Of a DNA stretch of 64,000 nucleotides, positions 24,315-32,829 are shown in pieces (position 1 is the stretch's first letter; every line of letters starts with the position of its first letter). A program made the position numbers and the translations under genes. The stretch lies in assembly GCF_900167445.1 (NCBI RefSeq), contig NZ_FUZT01000009.1, forward strand, positions 201,058 to 265,057. Direction: 5' to 3'. Source of the stretch: Maledivibacter halophilus (GTDB lineage: Bacteria; Bacillota; Clostridia; Peptostreptococcales; Caminicellaceae). The notes below the pieces were generated by a model that searched no databases, was not told the origin of the DNA, and saw only the letters and a program-made list of their open reading frames with translations.

Positions 24315-25010
24315 ATGAATGATATGAATATTACTGAGCGACATGCTAAAGAAAGTGCTCGAGACTATGCTTTACGTATAATAAAAGAAAATATTGTTTC
24401 GATAAATTTGGTTCCAGGTTGTAGTGTTAGTGAGAAGGAACTGGCCTCTAAAATGGGATTAAGCAGAACTCCAGTACGTGAAGCTCTTATAGAACTGAGC
24501 AAGACTCAAATTGTAGAAATATTTCCTCAAAAAGGAAGTAGCATTGCGTTAATTGATACAGAACTTGTTGAGGAGGCTAGATTTTTAAGGTTGGTACTTG
24601 AAACAGCTATTATTGAGTTGGTTTGTGATGTGGCAACAAAGGAAGATATTGCTAAACTTGAAGAAAATGTAATGCTTCAGGAACTTTATCTTAAGAACTC
24701 ATTGTCACATAAGTTGCTTTGTTTAGACGATGAATTACATAAGCAGCTTTTTATAATTTGCAAAAAGGAAAGAACCTATGACATGTTAGAAAGACTCATA
24801 ATACATTTTGACAGAGTTCGAAATCTTAGCCTATCTACTGTAAATGTGAAAGATAAGCAGATTGTAGATGACCATAGGGATATTGTTGAAGCAATTAAGA
24901 AAAGAGATAAAGAAATGGCGAAGAAAGTTATTAAAAAACATCTTACTCGCTATGAGCTTGATATAAAATTAATTCAAGAAAGATATCCTAGCTATTTCAA
25001 AAATACTTAA
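24315..25010 (+). CDS. GntR-family (FadR/FCD subfamily) transcriptional regulator
   Basis: 231 residues, ATG 24315 (GGTGGGTGG upstream) preferred over GTG 24303. N-terminal winged helix with LVPGCSVSEKELASKMGLSRTPVREAL, the classic GntR DNA-binding segment. The C-terminal FCD all-helical domain has FLRLVLETAI, the metal ligands D and H in LDDELHKQLF and DDHRDIVEAI plus KKHLTRY. Such domains bind small carboxylates or sugar acids. It is likely the repressor of this cluster acting at the palindrome around 19038-19059. Confidence 0.85.
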   Translation: MNDMNITERHAKESARDYALRIIKENIVSINLVPGCSVSEKELASKMGLSRTPVREALIELSKTQIVEIFPQKGSSIALIDTELVEEARFLRLVLETAIIELVCDVATKEDIAKLEENVMLQELYLKNSLSHKLLCLDDELHKQLFIICKKERTYDMLERLIIHFDRVRNLSLSTVNVKDKQIVDDHRDIVEAIKKRDKEMAKKVIKKHLTRYELDIKLIQERYPSYFKNT

Positions 25011-25039
25011 AATTAAAACTTTATAAATAAGCAAAGGGT

Positions 25040-25270
25040 ATGCCAGGAAACCTTCAATCCAGTGAAGAGATAAATAAGACACAGTTTGAAATGCTTACTG
25101 ATTCAAGAAGTTTTGTTTCATACCCAAGACATGAATATTTTAGGCGAATATTGTGTAATCTTATTGGAATTTGGATTGAAAATGGAGAATATGTAAATGA
25201 TTTAAAGCAAGTAGGAAAAATTGTAGAAGATATTTGTTTAAATAATGCAAGAAGATATTTTAGAGTTTAA
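25040..25270 (+). pseudogene. uxaC: C-terminal remnant of uronate isomerase UxaC
   Basis: About 76 residues matching only the end of glucuronate isomerase: [21 protein letters not shown] followed by [10 protein letters not shown] and [11 protein letters not shown]. The full protein is about 465 residues; nothing of the N-terminal TIM barrel, including the metal-binding His residues, lies upstream. No ribosome site precedes it. It sits exactly where uxaC belongs, between the regulator and uxuA, so it marks a deletion of the first enzyme of hexuronate breakdown. Confidence 0.88.
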
Positions 25271-25342
25271 AGATATCATAATATAGAGTCTAAAACTAAT
25301 TTTACTAACTATTTATTATGACTAGGATAAGGAGGCAAGAAT

Positions 25343-26413
25343 ATGAAGATGACACTAAGATGGTTTGGAAGTAAGCATGATAGCGTGACCTTAGAACAAA
25401 TAAGACAGATTCCTGGTTGCGTAGGTGTTATTACAACCCTTTATGATTCTAAACCTGGGGAAGTGTGGGGCAAAGAAGTAATTGTAGCAATGAAAAAAGA
25501 AGTAGAGTTAGCAGGACTAGAGGTTAGTGGTATTGAGAGTGTAAATATTCACGATGATATTAAAATCGGTCTTCCCACAAGGGATAAGTACATCGAAAAC
25601 TATATTGAAACTCTTGAAAATTTAGGAGAAGAGGGCATAAATTTAGTATGTTATAATTTTATGCCTGTATTTGATTGGACAAGATCTGATCTTGCTAAGA
25701 TAAGACGTGACGGGTCTACAGTCCTTTCCTATGATCAAGAGCTTATTGATAAAATAAACCCTGATAGTATGTTTAAGGAAATGGAGTCAAATTCTAATGG
25801 ATTTGAATTGCCAGGGTGGGAACCAGAACGATTGGCAAGGGTAAAAGAGCTATTTGAGATGTATAAAGATGTAGATGAAGAAAAATTGTTTGAAAATCTT
25901 GTATATTTTTTAAAGGCCATTATGCCAACTTGTAAAAAATATGGAATTATGATGGCAATTCATATGGATGATCCTGCGTGGTCTGTATTTAATTTGCCAA
26001 GAATAATAAACAATAAAGAGAACATTCAAAGAATGCTTGATGCAGTTCCTATAGAAAATAACGGGTTAACAATATGCACAGGATCTTTAGGCTCTAATCC
26101 CAATAATGATATTCCAGATATTATAAGAAGCTTCAAAGGAAGAATTCACTTTGCTCATATTAGAAATCTTATTCATCACGGACCAGGAAAGTTTGATGAA
26201 GCAGCTCATCTTTCATCGGATGGTTCTTTGGATATGTATGAGATTGTAAAGGCTTTATACGATATTGGAATGAAGGGTCCTATAAGACCTGACCATGGAA
26301 GAATGATTTGGGGCGAAAAAGCTATGCCAGGTTATGGATTATATGATAGGGCTTTGGGAGCAGCATATTTAAACGGTTTATGGGAAGCAATTGATAAATC
26401 AGCTAAAAAATAG
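25343..26413 (+). CDS. uxuA: D-mannonate dehydratase
   Basis: 356 residues, ATG 25343 behind AAGGAGG. UxuA signature from the first residues (LRWFGSKHDSVTLEQIRQIPG), metal/substrate motifs YNFMPVFDWTR, MAIHMDDPAW, CTGSLGSNPNND and HFAHIRN, and a C-terminal IRPDHGRMIWGE. The enzyme dehydrates D-mannonate to 2-keto-3-deoxygluconate with Fe2+/Mn2+. Followed by uxuB in the usual order. Confidence 0.95.
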   Translation: MKMTLRWFGSKHDSVTLEQIRQIPGCVGVITTLYDSKPGEVWGKEVIVAMKKEVELAGLEVSGIESVNIHDDIKIGLPTRDKYIENYIETLENLGEEGINLVCYNFMPVFDWTRSDLAKIRRDGSTVLSYDQELIDKINPDSMFKEMESNSNGFELPGWEPERLARVKELFEMYKDVDEEKLFENLVYFLKAIMPTCKKYGIMMAIHMDDPAWSVFNLPRIINNKENIQRMLDAVPIENNGLTICTGSLGSNPNNDIPDIIRSFKGRIHFAHIRNLIHHGPGKFDEAAHLSSDGSLDMYEIVKALYDIGMKGPIRPDHGRMIWGEKAMPGYGLYDRALGAAYLNGLWEAIDKSAKK

Positions 26414-26486
26414 TCAGTTATATAAGTACGATTTTTGCTTACTTAATAATCTAGAAATGTAATCTGAAATAAAGAAGGTGAATAAA

Positions 26487-28112
26487 ATGAAATTAAATAT
26501 AGAGACTCTAAAGGATGTTGATGCTTGGCAAAAAGCAGGTTTTAATCTTCCAAAATTTAATCTTGAGCAAGTAAAAGAAAATACCAAAACAAATCCTAAC
26601 TGGATACATTTTGGTGCAGGAAATATTTTTAGAGGATTTATTGCAAATGCTCAACAAAATATTTTAAATGAAGGAAAAAGTAATAGAGGAATTATTGTGG
26701 CAGAGGGGTTTGATTATGAAATCATAGAGAAGGTTTATAAGCCATATGAAAACCTTGGAGTACTTGTTACTCTAAAGGCTAATGGTAATATTGAGAAAAC
26801 AGTTATTGCAAGTATTGTAGAATCATTGGTTGTGGATTCAAAAAATGAAGAAAATTGGAAGCGATTAAAAGAAATTTTTATAAATCCGAGTCTACAAATG
26901 GTAAGCTTTACAATAACTGAAAAGGGATATAGTTTACAAAATGCCAAGGGTGAATATTTATATGATGTACTAGAAGACTTTAATAATGGCCCTAAGAATC
27001 CAGTAAGCTATATTGGTAAATTAGCTGCCCTTGTTTACGAACGATTTATAAATGGAAAGCAACCTCTTGCCTTAGTTAGTATGGATAATTGTTCTCATAA
27101 TGGGACTAGACTTTATGAGTCCGTTAGTAAGTTTGTTAAAAAATGGGTAGAAAAAGGACTCGTAGAGGAAGATTTTGATAGTTATATTAATAATCCTAAA
27201 TATGTATCCTTTCCATGGTCTATGATTGATAAAATTACTCCAAGACCAGACCCCAGTGTAAGGGAGATGCTTAAAAGAGATGGGTTTGAAGATGTAGAGA
27301 CTGTAATCACATCAAAAAATACTTATATTGCACCTTTTGTGAACGCAGAAGAATGTGAATATCTTGTTATTGAAGATTTGTTTCCTAATGGCAGGCCCAA
27401 TCTTGAAGAATCTGGGATTATTTTTACTGATAGGGAAACAGTTGATAAAGTTGAAAAAATGAAGGTTTGCACTTGTTTAAATCCTCTTCACACAGCCCTT
27501 GCTATATATGGATGCTTACTAGGATATACCTTGATTTCAAAGGAAATGGAAGCTTCTGAATTAAAAAAGCTTGTAGAAAAAATAGGATATGAAGAAGGGC
27601 TTCCTGTAGTTGTAGATCCTGAAATTATTGATCCGAAGAAATTTATTGATGAAGTAATTAATGTAAGAATTCCAAATCCTTTTATGCCAGACACACCACA
27701 AAGAATTGCAACTGACACTTCTCAAAAATTAAAAATTCGTTTTGGTGAAACAATAAAGGCATATATGAAAAGAGAAGATTTAAATGTAATGGATTTAAGG
27801 TTTATTCCACTTGTCTTGGCAGGATGGTGTAGATACTTAATGGGGATTGATAATGAGGGAAATGAAATGGCTCTCAGTTCAGATCCTCTTTTGGAAGAAT
27901 TAACACCTTATGTTGAATCAATTTCCCTTGGAGACAAAGGCCCTTTCCATAGGCAGCTTAAACCTATATTATCCAACGCTAAAATTTTTGGTGTAAATCT
28001 TTATGAAATAGGTTTAGGAGAAATTGTAGAAAATTATTTTGAAGAACTAATAGCATCAAAAGGTGCAGTTAGAGCAACTTTGAAAAAATATGTTTATAGC
28101 GAAAAAAATTGA
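26487..28112 (+). CDS. uxuB: Mannitol dehydrogenase-family oxidoreductase (fructuronate reductase type)
   Basis: 541 residues, ATG 26487 preferred over GTG 26478. Polyol-specific long-chain dehydrogenase: nucleotide-binding WIHFGAGNIFRGFIANAQQ, ALVSMDNCSHNGTRL, SFPWSMIDKITPRP (catalytic Lys) and LNPLHTALAIYG (His). In the context of uxuA it would reduce D-fructuronate to D-mannonate with NADH. With uxaC lost, substrate must come from outside the usual glucuronate route. Confidence 0.88.
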   Translation: MKLNIETLKDVDAWQKAGFNLPKFNLEQVKENTKTNPNWIHFGAGNIFRGFIANAQQNILNEGKSNRGIIVAEGFDYEIIEKVYKPYENLGVLVTLKANGNIEKTVIASIVESLVVDSKNEENWKRLKEIFINPSLQMVSFTITEKGYSLQNAKGEYLYDVLEDFNNGPKNPVSYIGKLAALVYERFINGKQPLALVSMDNCSHNGTRLYESVSKFVKKWVEKGLVEEDFDSYINNPKYVSFPWSMIDKITPRPDPSVREMLKRDGFEDVETVITSKNTYIAPFVNAEECEYLVIEDLFPNGRPNLEESGIIFTDRETVDKVEKMKVCTCLNPLHTALAIYGCLLGYTLISKEMEASELKKLVEKIGYEEGLPVVVDPEIIDPKKFIDEVINVRIPNPFMPDTPQRIATDTSQKLKIRFGETIKAYMKREDLNVMDLRFIPLVLAGWCRYLMGIDNEGNEMALSSDPLLEELTPYVESISLGDKGPFHRQLKPILSNAKIFGVNLYEIGLGEIVENYFEELIASKGAVRATLKKYVYSEKN

Positions 28113-28568
28113 AAGGTGAATTTATACATCAAAAAATAATTTTAAGGTTTGTATAGGAAAAATCATTTTATGCTTACTATTGTAACTAGCTGCGGATTCT
28201 TTCTATTTTTGAAATCCACGATCGATATCAATGTATTGGTCGTGGATTTGCTATGTAAGAAGGTTTATAGTCAGAACAACAAGTAATAGTAAAATAGGTT
28301 TTAATATTTTTTAAAAAGAGATCTCGGATATGCAAAATAATGGTATAATATGGTTATAATTATTTTATCATTAAGTATTCTAGTTATTATCCCTTTCTTA
28401 ATATTAACAGTTTCATTTGTTTAAAATATTTTCTTTTGAGTCGGATTGTCATGGAGAAGAGCTTTGTAGGTCTGATTCGATGACGTCGTAAGTACGTAAA
28501 TATTATACGATATTCCAGTGCTTTAGAATACTATAAAAGTATTTAATAATATAAAGGAGGTTTCAATA
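28113..28568. other. Spacer with inverted repeat and half attC
   Basis: Contains an inverted repeat AAATCCACGA (28212-28221) with TCGTGGATTT (28240-28249), a possible weak terminator for the sugar-acid operon without a T-run, and the attC right half at 28450-28508. Otherwise no gene is seen. Confidence 0.6.
28450..28508 (+). repeat. attC right half-site
   Basis: GGTCTGATTCGATGACGTCGTAAGTACG is the right arm of an attC of the attC1 family (GGTCCGATTCAGAGACGTCGCAAATGC), followed by an R'-like ATTATAC (28502-28508). No left half precedes it. Just upstream, TCGGATTGTCATGGAGAA resembles the SDCHGE codons of a PHP gene end. Confidence 0.65.
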
Positions 28569-29180
28569 ATGAAAAATGAGCGTAAAAATGAAGGGACATT
28601 AAGACAGGCACTTGGAAAAACAAAATATGATAGGGGAATTATCATCGATATGGTTATGAGTGTTCGGTACATTGATGGCACACTCAAAGAGGAGACTATA
28701 AAGCTGATAACAGAAGGAATCAATGCAATTGTATGGAATGATGTTGCGGTAGAAGCATTTTACTCCAAAATGAAAGAACTACCATCAATAGAAGAAATAT
28801 GGGATGGTCAAGAGAAGCCTGCTATTATTTGTGTTACTGATGATAAAATGTATGGTTTATGTTTCGATAAAGAGAGACCTGAAGTTAAAACAGTAAAAAT
28901 TAAAGTACTGTACCCTGATGGAAGTGGGAAGGAGACAGAAATATGTTGTGATAATAATAGTATTATTGCAATGGCATGGACAGATGATACAATAGACGTT
29001 TTAAGAAAAGCACTAGTATCTCCTGATAGAGACCAATATTTCCAAAAAATCTGGAATGATCCTGTAGATTGGAAAAATCGTAATACATTAATAACTTTTA
29101 TTTCCGATGGTAATGTTAGAGCATGTTGTAAATGTCTAAATTGTGAAATGGAAGGGGCCTGTGTTTGTGGAGGTTGTTAA
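28569..29180 (+). CDS. Unknown protein with two-fold repeat and cysteine-rich tail
   Basis: 203 residues, ATG 28569 behind AAAGGAGG. Two related halves are visible (INAIVWNDVAVEAFYSKM and IIAMAWTDDTIDVLRKAL; IICVTDDKMYGLCF and LITFISDGNVRACC). The last 20 residues hold eight Cys in closely spaced pairs (CCKCLNCEMEG and CVCGGC), suggesting metal binding. No family recognised. It begins a cassette-like unit right after a half attC. Confidence 0.7.
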   Translation: MKNERKNEGTLRQALGKTKYDRGIIIDMVMSVRYIDGTLKEETIKLITEGINAIVWNDVAVEAFYSKMKELPSIEEIWDGQEKPAIICVTDDKMYGLCFDKERPEVKTVKIKVLYPDGSGKETEICCDNNSIIAMAWTDDTIDVLRKALVSPDRDQYFQKIWNDPVDWKNRNTLITFISDGNVRACCKCLNCEMEGACVCGGC

Positions 29181-29236
29181 ATATACTAAACCCTTGATGT
29201 GAAAATCAGGTGAGTAATAATAGTGGGGGAATGGAA

Positions 29237-30013
29237 ATGAGAATACCAATTTATCAGATTGATACATTTACAAATGAACAATTTAAAGGAAATCCTGCAG
29301 CAGTATGTCCATTAGAAAAATGGATAGAAGATGATTTAATGCAAAATATTGCATCAGAAAATAATTTATCAGAAACTGCTTTTTTTGTAAGAGATGATAA
29401 TGAATATAAATTGAGATGGTTTACACCAAAAGGCGAAATAGACTTATGCGGACATGCAACATTAGCAGCTGCCTATGTAATATTTACTTATTTAGATAAA
29501 AGTATAATGAAAGTAAAATTTAACACCATAAGTGGAGTTTTGGAAGTAGTGAAGGAAGAGAATCTATTAACAATGATTTTTCCTTCTAGAGCAGGAGAAA
29601 AGTGCGAAGCTCCTGAGGCACTTATTAAAGGTTTAGGTAAGAAACCAAAAGAAGTATATAAATCAAGAGATTATATGGCTGTGTTCGAAAGTGAAGAAGA
29701 TATTTTCAATCTTCAACTCAATATAGAAGAATTAAAGAAGTTAGACTCATTTGTAATAGCAACGGCAAAGGGAAAAGAAGCAGATTTTGTATCAAGATTT
29801 TTTGCACCAAATGTAGGAGTAAATGAAGACCCAGTTACTGGTTCTGCTCATTGTACCTTAGTACCATATTGGAAAAAGATATTAAATAAAAATGAATTTG
29901 TAGCTTTCCAATTATCAGAAAGGGGTGGAAAGCTATATTGTGCCGATTTAGATGAAAAGGTAAAAATGGCTGGAGAAGCTGTAGCATATTTAGAAGGATA
30001 TATATATGTTTAG
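29237..30013 (+). CDS. PhzF-family isomerase/epimerase
   Basis: 258 residues from ATG 29237, which has GGGGGA 6 nt upstream. PhzF/DapF-like fold: IDTFTNEQFKGNPAAVC at the N-terminus, the catalytic Glu 46 in NNLSETAFF, RWFTPKGEIDLCGHATLAAA, and the second-lobe NEDPVTGSAHC. Catalyses a proton shift/isomerisation of a small, often aromatic, substrate. Probably an old cassette. Confidence 0.88.
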   Translation: MRIPIYQIDTFTNEQFKGNPAAVCPLEKWIEDDLMQNIASENNLSETAFFVRDDNEYKLRWFTPKGEIDLCGHATLAAAYVIFTYLDKSIMKVKFNTISGVLEVVKEENLLTMIFPSRAGEKCEAPEALIKGLGKKPKEVYKSRDYMAVFESEEDIFNLQLNIEELKKLDSFVIATAKGKEADFVSRFFAPNVGVNEDPVTGSAHCTLVPYWKKILNKNEFVAFQLSERGGKLYCADLDEKVKMAGEAVAYLEGYIYV

Positions 30014-30065
30014 AGATATGTACTTTTTAAATTGATTACTAACCTATTAAAGATTATTTGGGTCA

Positions 30066-30365
30066 TTGTTAGTGATACTCAATGATAAGCTTGATGGTAG
30101 CAAAAGCAAAGTTGCTTTTGATTGGGCTACAAATTATATTCCTAATAATATTAGTATGTTCACAGGCTGTTTGATTTTGTTAATTATTTTTTATGTACTG
30201 TTAGAATTTATTAATGAATCATACTTCTTAGATAAGAACTCTAGCAGCAAATTACTCAAATTAAAGACTGATACATTTACAGCACCTCTATTGGTCTATA
30301 AACTTATAGGTGTTATTGTTCAGTTAGATTTTATATATATTAACAGTTACATTTATTATCGATAA
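30066..30365 (+). CDS. Possible small membrane protein, doubtful
   Basis: 99 residues from a TTG with no clear ribosome site. One hydrophobic stretch (SMFTGCLILLIIFYVLLEF) and a Tyr-rich end. No family recognised; it may be the tail of a decayed gene, since an attC-like site follows 40 nt later. Confidence 0.3.
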   Translation: MLVILNDKLDGSKSKVAFDWATNYIPNNISMFTGCLILLIIFYVLLEFINESYFLDKNSSSKLLKLKTDTFTAPLLVYKLIGVIVQLDFIYINSYIYYR

Positions 30366-30407
30366 TTTTATTAATAGATTAAAGTTTAATACCAAGACAA
30401 AAGCTTC

Positions 30408-30536
30408 ACATAACACGCCAGTTAGAGACATGCCAATCTAGTGATGGATTGTGTTGCGTGATAGGAATGTTATTAGCGGAGTTATTATCAGTGGAATATG
30501 AGTAAGGTACAATAGCGAACTGCGGCAACGTTATAA
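30408..30536 (+). repeat. Degenerate attC
   Basis: R'' ACATAAC (30408-30414) and R' GTTATAA (30530-30536), 129 bp apart. Inner arms GCCAGTT and GAACTGCGGC pair only partly. The interior is unlike the common families. Supported mainly by box positions between two single-gene units. Confidence 0.55.
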
Positions 30537-30604
30537 GAAATTATGTCTTTAATTTTAAAGTATTGTATCAAAGTTTATTCTTTTGATTTATAAAACTTGA
30601 AATC

Positions 30605-30672
30605 ATCGCCAAGGCACATTCCTCAGCCTAAGAGGGAGCTATCTAAGACTGAGAAAGGTCGGCAACACGAGA
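30605..30672 (+). repeat. attC fragment
   Basis: CATCGCCAAGG followed by CCTAAGAGGGAGCTATCTAAGACTGAG resembles the centre of attC14 (CCTAAGATAAGAGCTATCTAAGG) and the conserved CGCCAAG motif. Boxes are lost. Confidence 0.5.
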
Positions 30673-30714
30673 TGCTAGATGCTATTACTAATTGAAAAGG
30701 AGGAGAGGCAAAAC

Positions 30715-31491
30715 ATGAGAAAAAAATTTGTTGTTTTAATATTATTAATTCTTATGGTTTGCTCCTGTCAGAAAACTGAGTTTATGAGTGAATATTTTGA
30801 TAAGAATAAAATAAATGGAACAGTAATTATTTCTTCATTGAATACAGGTAAGGAATATATTTATAATTCAGAGAGGAGTGAGCAACGATTCTTACCTGCG
30901 TCAACATTTAAGGTATTAAATACTCTTATAGCTTTACAAGAAAATATCGTAGCGGATGAATACGATATTGTTAATTGGGACGGACAAGATAAGGGCTTGA
31001 AGGAATGGAATAAAGATCAATGTATCGCAACTGCTTTACCTGAAAGTTGTGTATGGTTTTACCAAGAATTAGCTAGAAGAGTAGGACTAGAAAAGTATAA
31101 TAAATATCTAACAAAGCTAGGATATGGAAATGAGAAAACGGGAAAAATGGTTGATACGTTCTGGCTTGAAGGAGACTTGCGTATATCAACTAGAGAACAG
31201 ATAGATTTCTTAAAGAACGTATATAATGAAACATATAGTTTTGATGAGAGGAATTATAGGATATTAAAAGAAGCAATGATTGTCGATGATACACCTGAAT
31301 ATGTTTTAAGGTCAAAAACTGGCTGGGCTTTAAGAGCCAATCCGCAAATAGGTTGGTATATAGGTTATATTGAGACAAGTGATGATGTATGGTTTTTTGC
31401 TTGTAATCTAGATATTATTGATAAATCTTATAGTAAATACAGAAAAGAAATTGTGTATAATGCATTAGAGGAATTAAAAATAATAAAATGA
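30715..31491 (+). CDS. Class D (OXA-type) beta-lactamase, lipoprotein form
   Basis: 258 residues, ATG 30715 behind AGGAGGAGAGG. All class D active-site motifs are present: STFK (63-66, catalytic Ser and the Lys that is carboxylated), SCV (111-113, the SxV motif), YGN (137-139) and KTG (201-203), plus the FWLEGDLRIS segment typical of OXA enzymes. A signal peptide ends in VCSC, so the mature enzyme is probably lipid-anchored outside the membrane, as in other Gram-positive class D enzymes. It should hydrolyse beta-lactams; spectrum cannot be read. It lies between attC remnants on the left and a good attC on the right, so it travelled as a cassette. Confidence 0.93.
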   Translation: MRKKFVVLILLILMVCSCQKTEFMSEYFDKNKINGTVIISSLNTGKEYIYNSERSEQRFLPASTFKVLNTLIALQENIVADEYDIVNWDGQDKGLKEWNKDQCIATALPESCVWFYQELARRVGLEKYNKYLTKLGYGNEKTGKMVDTFWLEGDLRISTREQIDFLKNVYNETYSFDERNYRILKEAMIVDDTPEYVLRSKTGWALRANPQIGWYIGYIETSDDVWFFACNLDIIDKSYSKYRKEIVYNALEELKIIK

Positions 31492-31502
31492 AGTATAACA
31501 GC

Positions 31503-31652
31503 GTCTAGCAAAGCGTTTAAACAAAGGTGCACTTAGGAATGTTTTTGATGTAGTTCAAGTGCACCATATTGTCTCACTGGGTGCAAGCACCGTCGAGAGA
31601 GTATTATTTACGGGTCCAGTTCGACGCCGTCTCAAACGCTGGGACATTATAA
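31503..31652 (+). repeat. attC of the beta-lactamase cassette
   Basis: R'' GTCTAGC (31503-31509, one change from GTCTAAC) and R' ATTATAA (31646-31652), 150 bp. Inner arms AGCGTTT and AAACGCT pair perfectly, and the apical GGGTGCAAGCACC hairpin and GGGTCCAGTTCGACG motif match the main array. It starts 12 nt after the beta-lactamase stop codon. Confidence 0.8.
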
Positions 31653-31763
31653 GAAATAGCCTCACTCATTTCATAGTATACCTTTTGGGTCATAAACATT
31701 AGTGATAAGTTGGTATTAAACTATAAGATTTGGAAGTACCAAGTTTAGTTAAGGAGAGATAAA

Positions 31764-32381
31764 ATGAATGCTATAGAGATATTATCTAAAGAAAAGGTAT
31801 TATTATTTGCTTTCATTTTGGTATTACTTTGTGGTTTTCTAATGGGAGAGATTATTTTTAGACTGAAAAAGGAAAAGGCTTTAAAGTTGGGAGAAAAACT
31901 TGATGGAAGTAGAGATTTTCATATTAGAATAATTTATAACAATATAATAAAGTCTTATGGTATTTTAAGAGTAATAATAGTTATATTTACAATGAATTTA
32001 TTGGGAGGAGCATTAATTTGGTCTTCAATTGGTGGAATATTCATTGGCATTCCATTTTTACACTATGCTTTAATTGGCTTATTAACTAATCTAGTATTAA
32101 AAAGATATCCAGAACGAATGAAGTGGTTAACAATACCTAATATATTGTTTGAAGTAGCAGCTTTTATGGTCGCAGCTGTTGGCGGAATAAGTATAGGGCT
32201 AAGTATTTGGGGAGCAGGGAACTTATATGTTGCATTTAAAGAATGGAGTATACTTTTTATAACAATTGTTGTGCCATTTCAACTTATTTCAGCTATATTT
32301 GAAGGATTTTTATTTAAGAGAATCTACATAATAGAAAAGCACCCATGGCCTCGAGAGATATCTAAAGAAAACAATTTATAG
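31764..32381 (+). CDS. SpoIIM-like (DUF95) membrane protein
   Basis: 205 residues, ATG 31764 behind AAGGAG. Five or so transmembrane segments with the stage II sporulation protein M family pattern: NNIIKSYGILR, LLGGALIWSSIGGIFIGIPF, FEVAAFMVAAVGGISIGLSIW. SpoIIM family proteins act in membrane remodelling; stand-alone relatives have unknown roles. Single gene of a cassette bounded by an attC on the left and a half attC on the right. Confidence 0.75.
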   Translation: MNAIEILSKEKVLLFAFILVLLCGFLMGEIIFRLKKEKALKLGEKLDGSRDFHIRIIYNNIIKSYGILRVIIVIFTMNLLGGALIWSSIGGIFIGIPFLHYALIGLLTNLVLKRYPERMKWLTIPNILFEVAAFMVAAVGGISIGLSIWGAGNLYVAFKEWSILFITIVVPFQLISAIFEGFLFKRIYIIEKHPWPREISKENNL

Positions 32382-32425
32382 AACGGATGCTAGGATTTGA
32401 CTTCGGAGCTGAGTAAGGAAACTTC

Positions 32426-32500
32426 TGATAACAAAATATTCCCATTCGCTTTGCATATTTCTTCACTGGGTGCAAGCACCGCCAAGTAGAAGGCTTTGAA
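32426..32500 (+). repeat. attC left half-site
   Basis: TGATAAC (32426-32432) then TTCTTCACTGGGTGCAAGCACCGCCAAG, the conserved apical segment, ending abruptly at GAAGGCTTTG. The right arm and R' are deleted and unrelated sequence follows. Confidence 0.7.
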
Positions 32501-32610
32501 ATAAACCATTTGTAAAACGAGAAGATGATTTTCTACATCAAAAAATTCAGAGTATATACCAAAAATATAGACCTTCAAATAATAAATTCGTAGAAATGTA
32601 ATTCTGCACA

Positions 32611-32782
32611 TATTTATTTTGATGATCTAAAATTGAAAAAATATTATATCAATTTTGGTAATGATAGTAATCTAAGCTATATTGTAATAGAAAAAAGTAC
32701 TGATATACCTGTTGAGACTATTTGGGTTAGATTATTTGACATAATTTTTTACGTTACTAAGCTTAACTTTATATGTAAATAA
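32611..32782 (+). pseudogene. GNAT acetyltransferase remnant
   Basis: An open segment reads FDDLKLKKYYINFGNDSNLSY then IVIEKSTDIPVETIWVRLF before running into unrelated residues and a stop. This resembles the N-terminal third of a GNAT (YY..FG..gD..yVAI..t..piGA.WVRLF) without a start codon or CoA loop. The rest of the 32382-32829 spacer holds only the half attC and AT-rich sequence. Confidence 0.55.
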
Positions 32783-32829
32783 ATACTAAATTGATATTAT
32801 AAACATTTATGATAATGAGGAGAATGTTT

